Of a stretch of DNA of 64,000 nucleotides, positions 52,885 to 59,874 are shown one piece after another. Position 1 is the stretch's first letter. Each line of letters opens with the position of its first letter. Where the stretch lies: contig NZ_VLTJ01000013.1 in NCBI RefSeq assembly GCF_007558815.1, forward strand, positions 58,148-122,147, written 5' to 3'. Origin of the DNA: Verticiella sediminum (GTDB lineage Bacteria; Pseudomonadota; Gammaproteobacteria; Burkholderiales; Burkholderiaceae_B). A program made the translations under genes and the position numbers. The notes beneath the pieces are model-generated. The model had not been told where the DNA came from. It did not search any database and worked only from the letters and a program-made list of their open reading frames with translations.

Positions 52885-52986
52885 TCGGGGCCGGGGCGGC
52901 TGCTCGATGGGCAGCCGCCCGGCCTTGCGGGCGAAGTGGCATTCTTCGGAGGCAGTCAGGAAGCAGCACAGATACCGAAGCGCCAT
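52885..52986 (-). pseudogene. LysR N-terminal stub at module 3/4 junction
   Basis: The minus strand reads MALRYLCCFLTASEECHFAR followed by KAGRLPIEQPPRPR, a LysR N-terminus covering the first two helices and part of the recognition helix (RAAERLHIEQPPLSR in intact members). It then enters the 3' end of the XRE gene. The ATG lies 7 bases after the MFS stop. It is the longer of the two stubs. Confidence 0.75.
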
Positions 52987-52992
52987 CGCGTC

Positions 52993-54198
52993 TTACCTGC
53001 GCGCCGCCGGAAAGCCGTGATGCCGTGCAGCCCACGCCACGACCAGCGTGGCGATCAGCAGTGCCAGCAGCGCAGGCGAGAACGCAGCGACGCCGAGGCC
53101 ATCCAGCAGCACGCCGCCGATGATGCCGCCGCCGGCGATCGCCATGTTCCAGGCCGTGACCAGCATCGACTGCGCAATGTCGGCCGCGTTCCCGGCCGTC
53201 TTGGCGATGGCGGTCTGGAACAGCGTCGCCGCACCGCCAAAGGCCAGGCCCCAGGCAGCCACCGCTGCATACACCGCGGCAGGCGCATCGCCCGCCACGC
53301 CGAGCGTCAGCGCGGACAGGCCGAACAGGGCGGTGCTGGCGAGCGTCAGCGCGCGCAGATGGCGGTCGATCAGCACGCCGACGATCCAGATGCCCAGCAG
53401 GGACGTGACGCCCAACACCAGCAACACCAAGTCCGTTCGTTCGGCCATGCCCGCCGCCGCGAGGAACGGCGCGATGTAGGTATAGAGGATGTTGTGCGCC
53501 AGCACGAAGGCCAGCACCACGAACAGCACCGGGCGTACACCGGCCACGGTGAATGCATGGCTGAGTGACAGCCGCTTGCCCGCCGCGTGGCCGGCAAAGT
53601 CCGGCACCTTGACGCGCACCCACCCCATGAGCGCCAGCGCCAGCAGGCTCATGACGCCGAAGCACATCCGCCAGCCCACGAAGTTGCCGAGAAAGGTGCC
53701 GGCCGGCACACCGAGCGACAGCGCCAATGGCGTGCCCACCATCGCAATGGCGATGGCCCGGCCTTTCTGGTGGTCGGGCACCATGCGCGCGGCATAGCCC
53801 GCCAGCAGCGCCCAAAGCAAACCGGCCGACACGCCCGCCAGGAAACGCGCCACCATCGTCAGGACATAGCTGCCGGAAAACGTCGTGACGGTATTGGCGA
53901 CGACGAAGCCCGCCAGGGCGGCCAGCAGCAGCGGACGGCGGCGCGCGCCCTGCGTCGCGGCGGTGAGCGGAATCGCCGCCACCAGCGAGCCGATGGCATA
54001 GAGGGTGACGAGCTGCCCTGCCAGCGCCTCGGAAATTCCCAGGCCGGCGCTGATCTGCGGCAGCAGGCCCGCCGGCAGGGCTTCGGTCAGGATCGTGACG
54101 AAGCCCGCCAGCGCCAGGGCCAGCAGCGATGCGATGGGAAGGCGTGCGGCCCGCCGGTCCGTGCCGCCGCCGAGAGTCATTGTTGTTGAACTTGCCAT
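52993..54198 (-). CDS. MFS transporter (DHA1, AraJ/NepI-like), module 4
   Basis: A 401-residue 12-helix MFS protein: LLALALAGFVTILTEALPAGLLPQISAGLGISEALAGQLVTLYAIGSLVAAIPLTAA (helices 1-2), ARFLAGVSAGLLWALLAGYAARMV (helix 4) and MVGTPLALSLGVPAGTFLGNFVGWR (antiporter motif C-like glycine and proline pattern, helix 5). Such proteins are sugar or purine-nucleoside/drug exporters. The ATG at 54198 follows AAAGGC. It is divergent from a LysR gene 152 bases away. Confidence 0.92.
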   Translation of the reverse strand: MASSTTMTLGGGTDRRAARLPIASLLALALAGFVTILTEALPAGLLPQISAGLGISEALAGQLVTLYAIGSLVAAIPLTAATQGARRRPLLLAALAGFVVANTVTTFSGSYVLTMVARFLAGVSAGLLWALLAGYAARMVPDHQKGRAIAIAMVGTPLALSLGVPAGTFLGNFVGWRMCFGVMSLLALALMGWVRVKVPDFAGHAAGKRLSLSHAFTVAGVRPVLFVVLAFVLAHNILYTYIAPFLAAAGMAERTDLVLLVLGVTSLLGIWIVGVLIDRHLRALTLASTALFGLSALTLGVAGDAPAAVYAAVAAWGLAFGGAATLFQTAIAKTAGNAADIAQSMLVTAWNMAIAGGGIIGGVLLDGLGVAAFSPALLALLIATLVVAWAARHHGFPAARR

Positions 54199-54350
54199 TG
54201 CTTTGCCTTTTCGGGTGCCGATGGCGTGCGCACATGGCACGGAACCGGCACGAATTGAATGTAGGCAGCCATGTTGAGGTGATGCCGGATATAAGACAAT
54301 AATGCTGGTGTTCGGAACATATCGGACAAATATTCCTTAATGGGTGCAAG

Positions 54351-55283
54351 ATGGAATCGCTCAACGGCATCGCGTTCTTCGTGCAGGCGGCGGAGACCCG
54401 CAGCTTCTCCGAGGCCGGTCGCAACCTCGGCGTGTCCTCGTCGGCCGTGGGCAAGAGCGTGTCCCGGCTGGAAGAGCGCCTGGGCGTGCGCCTGTTTCAC
54501 CGCAGCACGCGCAGCATCACGCTGACCGCCGAGGGTGCGCTGTTCCTCGAACGCTGTCGGCGCATCCTCTGCGAAGTCGAAGCGGCCGAACTGGAGCTGT
54601 CCGAAACCCGGCAGGCGCCACGGGGCCGGCTGCGCATCAGCCTGCCTCTGGTCGGCATGCTGGTCATGCCCGCGCTGACCGCCTTCATGCGCCGCTATCC
54701 GGCCATCGAGCTGGACGTGGATTTCTCGGATCGCCTGGTGGACGTGATCGAGGAAGGGTTCGATGTGGTAATGCGTACCGGCGAGCCCACCGATTCACGC
54801 CTCATGTCGCGCCCGCTCGGCCGCTACCGGCTGCAACTGCTTGCCTCGCCCGACTACCTGGCGCGTTGCGGGACGCCCGAGGTTCCCGCCGATCTGGCGC
54901 ACCATGCCTGTCTGCAGCACAGGTTTCCCACCACGGGAAAGTTCGAGCCGTGGCCGTTGAAGCCCGCCGAAGGTGCGCCGCAGTGGACGCTGCCGGCCGC
55001 CATGGTGTGCAACACGTCCGCGGCCTTGATGGACGTGGCCGTGGCGGGCCTGGGCATCGCGTGCCTGCCGGACTTCATGGTGCGGCAGGCCATCGGGCGG
55101 GGAGAGCTGGTTCCGGTGCTGGACGCGCACATCGAGCACCAGGGCACCTTCCGGCTGCTGTGGCCGTCGAGCAAGCACCTGGCGCCGAGGCTGCGCGTGT
55201 TCATCGATTTCATGGTCGAGGCGCTTTTTGCGGAAGAAGTCGTAGCGCAGGGGAAGACATTGAGAAGGCGTCAATCCCGGTAA
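54351..55283 (+). CDS. LysR family transcriptional regulator, module 4
   Basis: A 310-residue LysR regulator of the CrgA/DsdC-like branch. Helix-turn-helix MESLNGIAFFVQAAETRSFSEAGRNLGVSSSAVGKSVSRLEERLGVRLFHRSTRSITLT is intact, and the effector domain is complete (GRLRISLPLVGMLVMPALTAFMRRYPAIELDVDFSDRLVDVIEEGFDVVMRTGEP). It probably controls the divergent MFS gene. It is not closely similar to the LysR stubs at the junctions, so those did not arise from it. Confidence 0.93.
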   Translation: MESLNGIAFFVQAAETRSFSEAGRNLGVSSSAVGKSVSRLEERLGVRLFHRSTRSITLTAEGALFLERCRRILCEVEAAELELSETRQAPRGRLRISLPLVGMLVMPALTAFMRRYPAIELDVDFSDRLVDVIEEGFDVVMRTGEPTDSRLMSRPLGRYRLQLLASPDYLARCGTPEVPADLAHHACLQHRFPTTGKFEPWPLKPAEGAPQWTLPAAMVCNTSAALMDVAVAGLGIACLPDFMVRQAIGRGELVPVLDAHIEHQGTFRLLWPSSKHLAPRLRVFIDFMVEALFAEEVVAQGKTLRRRQSR

Positions 55284-55690
55284 GTTGAACAGATATCGCC
55301 CAAAGGTGTTCGGCTTGCTCAGGGTCAGCGGCATAAGGCCGGACACCGATAGGACGGTGGTTCGCTTTCGTCCAGTGAGGCGATCTTACAGCCCTCACAA
55401 TACGAGCCTTCCATGCCTTCCAACTGAGAAGATGTTGCGGTCCAAATCTGATTCGCTGCACCTTGCTGTGTCGTCTTGAAAGTCGGATCGGCAGGCTTGC
55501 CGTTGACGTCGAGCCCGCCGGCTGCAGTCATTTCGTGTTGCCGCAGATGACGCTGGAGTGGCGTGAGAATCTTGCCGCGATGAAGAAAGACAGCCTGGAT
55601 GCCCTCTTGCTCACCAAGCCGATCAAGATGGACGGCAAACAACGCATACATCGTGCGCAGCGCCAACGACACGCGCCTGCATTCGTCAGT
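55283..55690 (-). pseudogene. Short-chain dehydrogenase 3' remnant, frameshifted
   Basis: The minus strand carries the C-terminal third of an SDR of the retinol dehydrogenase-like type. The upstream frame reads LFAVHLDRLGEQEGIQAVFL, then GKILTPLQRHLRQHEM and TTQQGAANQIWTATSSQLEG to SYCEGCKIA. The end of the gene is in another frame, GVRPYAADPEQAEHLWAISV followed by QLTGI. No start, cofactor site or catalytic Tyr-Lys remain. It abuts the intact LysR gene. Confidence 0.7.
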
Positions 55691-55818
55691 GCTTGTGTCG
55701 TCTCCAGACCCAGGCCGGAATGGCCCCGGTGACGCTGGACTTGAGACTGCTCGAAGGGCTGCACAAGGATGGTGTCGCCCGTAGCGAATAGCTGGTGCGA
55801 CCGGATGGTCCCCTTCGT

Positions 55819-56577
55819 TCACGCTGTAGCGTCTCGCTCTCGCGCTGGTCTGGGAATCTGGCGAGCGACCGCGGTCGGCGCTTCGTCATGTCTTGGCGCC
55901 TGAAACCCCGCGACCAGGAACGCGGTCATCTGGCGGATGCAGGCCTCCGGTGTGAGCTCGTTGTGGTTGGTTTGGGAGTTGCTGAACACCAGCGGCCGCC
56001 TGGTCATGCGCTGCGGCCCGTTCATCGCGTAGATCAGCGCACCGACCATCATGTTGTAGCGCCAGAGCAGGTCATCCAACGGAAGTCCCGGCAGACACAG
56101 TTGGAGCGCCAGCACGAACCGACTGCGCACCGGCTCGTAATGGGCCTTCAGGAACTCCTCTTCCCCCGGCATCGAATAGACACGGGCGAGGAACTGGGTC
56201 ACGACCCGCGATGAATTTCCGCCGAGCCCATCTTCGGCTGGCGCGCTCGAAGCAATCCCCCGAATCACCGGCCCGACAAAGCTTCGTATCATGCCCTCCA
56301 GCAGCAACTCTCTCGGCCCGGCGATGGCGGTATCCAGCAGCCGGAGCCGCTCCTCGTTGAGCGGGGTCACACGCCGCTGGAACATCTCCTCCAGCAACTT
56401 CTGCTTGTTGCCGAAGTGGTAGTTGATGGCTGCGACGTTGGCGCCCGCCTGTTTGCAGACGGTGCGCACGGACAGCGCCTCGACGCCACCCTCTGCGCAC
56501 AAGCGCTCCGCGACATCCAGGATCGACTGCCTCGTGACCTCGCTTGAACGAGGCCCGCCCGGGTAGTGACGAACCAT
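55819..56577 (-). CDS. TetR family transcriptional regulator
   Basis: A 252-residue TetR-type repressor with helix-turn-helix TRQSILDVAERLCAEGGVEALSVRTVCKQAGANVAAINYHFGNKQKLLEEMF and a C-terminal domain of the CecR-like type (ERLRLLDTAIAGPRELLLEGMIRSFVGPVIRG). It is longer than most TetR proteins because of a 35-residue tail. It is divergent from a Bug receptor gene, with a palindrome between, and probably controls it. Confidence 0.92.
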   Translation of the reverse strand: MVRHYPGGPRSSEVTRQSILDVAERLCAEGGVEALSVRTVCKQAGANVAAINYHFGNKQKLLEEMFQRRVTPLNEERLRLLDTAIAGPRELLLEGMIRSFVGPVIRGIASSAPAEDGLGGNSSRVVTQFLARVYSMPGEEEFLKAHYEPVRSRFVLALQLCLPGLPLDDLLWRYNMMVGALIYAMNGPQRMTRRPLVFSNSQTNHNELTPEACIRQMTAFLVAGFQAPRHDEAPTAVARQIPRPARERDATA

Positions 56578-56589
56578 GGTAGGAAAATA

Positions 56590-56612
56590 AAACGAGTGTT
56601 TAAACGTCGTTT
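56590..56612. promoter_or_regulatory. Probable TetR operator
   Basis: AAACGA, an 11-base spacer containing the palindrome GTTTAAAC, then TCGTTT, 13 bases from the TetR start codon in the 118-base divergent space. Near-perfect two-fold symmetry. Confidence 0.55.
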
Positions 56613-56695
56613 GATTTTAGTTGAAATACCTACTAGCGATGGTTGGTCTGGGCCAACGACAATTCAAGCATTCGTTTTAGCAAGGAGACAACCCC

Positions 56696-57661
56696 ATGAG
56701 CCTCGCCCGCCTCGCCATTGCCTTGGCAACCTCCCTGTGCTGCGGAGGTGTCGCCATTGCCCAGGACTATCCCTCGCAGCAAATCCGGTGGATCGTTCCC
56801 TATCCCGCGGGCGGCGGCGCGGACAACGTGGCTCGCGTGGTGACGCAACGCCTGTCGCAGACGCTCAAGCAGCCCATCGTCGTTGACAACCGACCGGGCG
56901 GCAACACCATCATCGGCACGCAGGCGCTGCTGTCCTCGCCCAAGGATGGCTACACGGTCATGAACACAGCCGAGCAGGTGGCCGTCAATGCCTCTCTCTA
57001 CCCTGACTTGAAGTATTCGGCGCAGAGCGACCTGGAGTTCGTCGCGCCCCTGGTACGCACGCCGCTCGTGCTGCTGGCCAAGCCGGACTTTCCCGCCGAC
57101 AACCCCGCCGCGCTGGTGGCCTACATGAAGGAGCACGGCGACCGTGTGACCTACGGAAGTTGGGGCCAGGGCGGCATGAATCATTTGACGATGGAAGCGT
57201 TCGCCGACCGCGTGGGCGTCACACCCATGCACGTGCCTTACCCCGGCGCCGCTCCCGCTATCCAGGCGCTGCTCGGCGGCCAGATCGACCTCTACTTCTC
57301 CGATCCTGCGACAGCGTTGCCCCACATCCGGGCAGGCAAGCTGAAGCCCTTGCTGGTCTCGGCGAAGGACCGACTCCAGACCTTACCCGACGTGCCCACG
57401 GTGCAGGAGAGCGGCTATCCGGGCTTCGACCTGTATAGCTGGCAAGGGGTTGTGGCGCCGAAGGGCATGCCGCCGCAGACGGTGCAGGCACTGGCGCGGG
57501 CTGTCCGGGACACATTGAACGAACCTGCCATCAACAAGGAGCTGCTGGAGCGTGGCTTTCTGCCCGACCCCGGTACCCCCGAGCAGTTCCGCGAGTCCTT
57601 CCTGCGCAGCCAGAAGGCACTGGGCGACATCGTGCGCAAGCGCAACATCCGAATCCAGTAA
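56696..57661 (+). CDS. Bug/TctC family periplasmic receptor
   Basis: A 321-residue Bug receptor with signal peptide (MSLARLAIALATSLCCGGVAIAQDYP). Family marks are VPYPAGGGADNVAR, VDNRPGGNT, PKDGYTVM and ALLGGQIDLYFSDPATALPHI. AAGGAG lies before the ATG. It is followed 94 bases later by a cupin gene and is controlled presumably by the divergent TetR protein. Its ligand is unknown. Confidence 0.93.
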   Translation: MSLARLAIALATSLCCGGVAIAQDYPSQQIRWIVPYPAGGGADNVARVVTQRLSQTLKQPIVVDNRPGGNTIIGTQALLSSPKDGYTVMNTAEQVAVNASLYPDLKYSAQSDLEFVAPLVRTPLVLLAKPDFPADNPAALVAYMKEHGDRVTYGSWGQGGMNHLTMEAFADRVGVTPMHVPYPGAAPAIQALLGGQIDLYFSDPATALPHIRAGKLKPLLVSAKDRLQTLPDVPTVQESGYPGFDLYSWQGVVAPKGMPPQTVQALARAVRDTLNEPAINKELLERGFLPDPGTPEQFRESFLRSQKALGDIVRKRNIRIQ

Positions 57662-57755
57662 GCATGTGGCCAAGCGCAGGCAGCAGTTGCCGAGCCCGCG
57701 ACGCGACCGCCCGTTTTCCATCGAGTCGCACGATGCGATTCAGGAGGGTTGACTC

Positions 57756-58169
57756 ATGACATCCAGCGCTTCCGACACCGTATCCGCACCGTCTTCGCCT
57801 TTGCCGCCGCACCTGCGTTCGCACTACATCGACGCGAGCGCGATGCCGTGGCAGACGACGGACTTTCCGGGCATCGAGATGAAGGTTCTTTACTCCGACC
57901 CCACATCCGGCATGTCCACGATCCTGTTCAAGATGGAACCGGGGTCCGTGGTGCCGCTGCACGAACATACCGCGATAGAGCAGACCTACATGCTCGAAGG
58001 CTGCCTGGAGGATGCCGAAGGTAGCTGCGGCCCCGGCAGCTTCGTGTGGCGACCCGGCGGCAACACCCACGTGGCACGCTCTCCCGGCGGCGCGGTGTTC
58101 CTGTCGTTCTTCACGAAGCCGAACCGCTTCTTCGGTGGCGAGAAGTTCTTCATCGAGCCAGGCGCCTGA
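57756..58169 (+). CDS. Cupin domain protein (ChrR-like)
   Basis: A 137-residue single-cupin protein. The metal-binding motifs are PLHEHTAIEQTYMLEGCLED (His, His, Glu) and PGGNTHVARSPGG (His). It resembles the cupin of anti-sigma factor ChrR and small dioxygenase-like cupins. AGGAGGG precedes the ATG. Next to a Bug receptor it may oxidise or isomerise the imported acid; function is not assignable. Confidence 0.88.
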   Translation: MTSSASDTVSAPSSPLPPHLRSHYIDASAMPWQTTDFPGIEMKVLYSDPTSGMSTILFKMEPGSVVPLHEHTAIEQTYMLEGCLEDAEGSCGPGSFVWRPGGNTHVARSPGGAVFLSFFTKPNRFFGGEKFFIEPGA

Positions 58170-58365
58170 AAAGCCCGACGACTGGCGCCGGATGGTGGAT
58201 GCCACCGTCAAGGGAGTTCTGCATGGCGTGGCGGCCGTGCTGCCGGCATCCCTGACGCAGAAGCCGGGTCATAACAAGCATGGAATTTCCCCGCAGCGGA
58301 TTGCTAGCGTCGTCGCCTTCGCAATCGATCAGCCCGAGGACACGACGATACATGGCATTCGGCAA
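58168..58365 (+). pseudogene. Short-chain dehydrogenase remnant
   Basis: One frame reads DDWRRMVDATVKGVLHGVAA then VLPASLTQKPGH, the middle of an SDR (normally [22 protein letters not shown]...QKSGHI). It jumps directly to ISPQRIASVVAFAIDQPEDT, the C-terminal part. About 90 residues, including the catalytic Ser-Tyr-Lys, are missing, as is the N-terminus. The first codon overlaps the cupin stop. Confidence 0.7.
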
Positions 58366-58462
58366 AGGGTTGTCGCCCGCTGTATCCTGATGGGGTGCGT
58401 CGAGCGCCTCGAGCGCCGGGGCCGCGAAGAAGGGCCTGGCGGCCTGATCGGAGGGCATGTCC

Positions 58463-59347
58463 ATGGATCGTCGCAAGCTTCTCACCGCCGGCGTCGGGCT
58501 GGGTTCAGCACTGGCCGCGGGATCACTCCCGTTGGCCACCGCATCCTGGGCCCAAACACCGTCAAACCCCCGAAAGGAGTTACCCATGTCCGATGCGCAA
58601 CGACGCATAGACTGCAAGGCCCGCGTGTTCATCACCGGTTCGGCCGACGGGCTGGGTCATGCCGCTGCGAAGACGCTGCTCAGCGAAGGCCACGACGTCG
58701 TCGTGCATGTGCGCTCCGAGGCTCGGCTACCGGCCGTGAAGGAACTCCTGGACCAGGGTGCCACAGCCACGATCGGCGACCTGTCGGACCTCGCGCAGAT
58801 CCGCGATCTCGCCCATCAGATCAATGCGATTGGCCCGATGGATGCCGTGGTCCACAACGCCGGGGTGATGTCCGGCGCGCCGCTGCTGGTGGTCAACGTC
58901 GTCGCTCCCTACCTCCTCACGGCCCTGATCGCGCGCCCCCGCCGCCTCATCTACTTGAGTAGCAGCATGCACAGGGGCGGGCGCGCAAACCTCGACGGCA
59001 TGGACTGGTCAGGCCGCACGCCCACCGGCAGCTATTCGGATAGCAAGCTGTTCGTCACCACGCTGGCCATGGCCGTTGCGCGGCTGTGGCCCGACGTACT
59101 CAGCAACGCCGTCGATCCAGGCTGGGTACCTACCAGGATGGGCGGCCCAAGCGCACCAGATGACCTGCGGCTGGGACACTTGACCCAGGAGTGGCTCGCC
59201 ACCAGCGGGGCCCCCGAGGCGCTGGCCAGCGGCGGGTACTGGCACCACCAGCAGCGCCAGCCCCCGCACCCGGCCGTAAACGACACCCGGTTCCAGGACC
59301 TGTTGCTGGAAGAGCTTGCACGCGCCACCGACACGCAACTCATCTGA
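58463..59347 (+). CDS. Short-chain dehydrogenase with N-terminal twin-arginine-like leader
   Basis: A 294-residue open frame. Residues 1-30 look like a Tat leader (MDRRKLLTAGVGLGSALAAG, then AWAQ-type cleavage region ASWAQT). From residue 42 it is an SDR: VFITGSADGLGHAAAKTLL, VVHNAGVM, LSSSMH, and YSDSKLFVTTLAMAV with catalytic Tyr and Lys. Two good ribosome sites exist: GGAGGG before 58463 and AAAGGAG before the ATG at 58586. The second would give a plain 253-residue cytoplasmic SDR. So either the leader is the stub of another gene or this is an exported SDR. Confidence 0.8.
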   Translation: MDRRKLLTAGVGLGSALAAGSLPLATASWAQTPSNPRKELPMSDAQRRIDCKARVFITGSADGLGHAAAKTLLSEGHDVVVHVRSEARLPAVKELLDQGATATIGDLSDLAQIRDLAHQINAIGPMDAVVHNAGVMSGAPLLVVNVVAPYLLTALIARPRRLIYLSSSMHRGGRANLDGMDWSGRTPTGSYSDSKLFVTTLAMAVARLWPDVLSNAVDPGWVPTRMGGPSAPDDLRLGHLTQEWLATSGAPEALASGGYWHHQQRQPPHPAVNDTRFQDLLLEELARATDTQLI

Positions 59348-59627
59348 CGATACCCACGATATTCCCTGTCTGAAGAAATTCTGGTTTCGCTTCTTCAGGG
59401 GCTGCGTCGACGCTGTTGTCCTGGGCGGCACCGGCGTCGCTGCAGGTTTGCATGCACCGCCTATTGGGGGAATGGCCCAAGGGCGAGCGGCTCGCACGCG
59501 TCGAACGCTCGCCCAACCACGCCCATGGCGTGTTTCCCCGTATGGAGCGTCTCGAGATTGTGGTCGTATATCAGAGAACATCATGCCTAGGGAAAAGCTA
59601 CGACTCGGCGATACCTGCCTGAACGCA
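59348..59627. other. Intergenic region before the tRNA-Gly remnant
   Basis: No gene or clear repeat is seen in these 280 bases. They appear to be chromosomal sequence downstream of the tRNA-Gly terminator. Confidence 0.4.
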
Positions 59628-59657
59628 AAAAGGCCCAAACCGGAGTCTGGGCCTTTT
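59628..59657. terminator. Intrinsic terminator (tRNA-Gly side)
   Basis: A perfect 10-bp stem, AAAAGGCCCA / TGGGCCTTTT, with a 10-base loop. Read on the minus strand it ends in TTTTT and lies 7 bases after the tRNA-Gly 3' end, so it is best explained as the original terminator of that tRNA gene. Read on the plus strand it has the T-run only within the stem. Confidence 0.75.
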
Positions 59658-59664
59658 CAAAACT

Positions 59665-59680
59665 TGGAGCGGGAAACGGG
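59665..59680 (-). other. tRNA-Gly 3'-end fragment, probable att site of a genomic island
   Basis: The minus strand reads CCCGTTTCCCGCTCCA, the T-stem edge, acceptor 3' strand, discriminator T and CCA of bacterial tRNA-Gly (whose 5' end is GCGGGAA). The sequence on the 5' side of the tRNA (higher coordinates) does not continue as a tRNA. This is the pattern left by an integrative element that used the tRNA 3' end. The intact tRNA would be at the far end of the island, beyond the window. Confidence 0.65.
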
Positions 59681-59874
59681 TTATTCATTCCGCCGCTACC
59701 GCCTTGATTCAACAGGTGTTTTCGGTACACCTCGTTGTTGAACGAACTACATTGTGTACTAGCAGGTGGAGCTTGGCAAGAGCCCTGTTTGTTGGTGAGT
59801 TCACTGAACGAACACCTGCGACCCGACTTCAGCTTGGAGGAAACAACAGCAGGTAGTCTTTGGTCAATTCATTG
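59681..59874. other. Island end with imperfect hairpin
   Basis: No gene. An imperfect inverted repeat, TTCAACAGGTGT at 59708-59719 against ACACCT...GTTGAA ending at 59742, lies 28 bases from the att-like fragment. Such structures near an island end could be integrase or excisionase arm sites; this is speculation from position. Confidence 0.35.
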
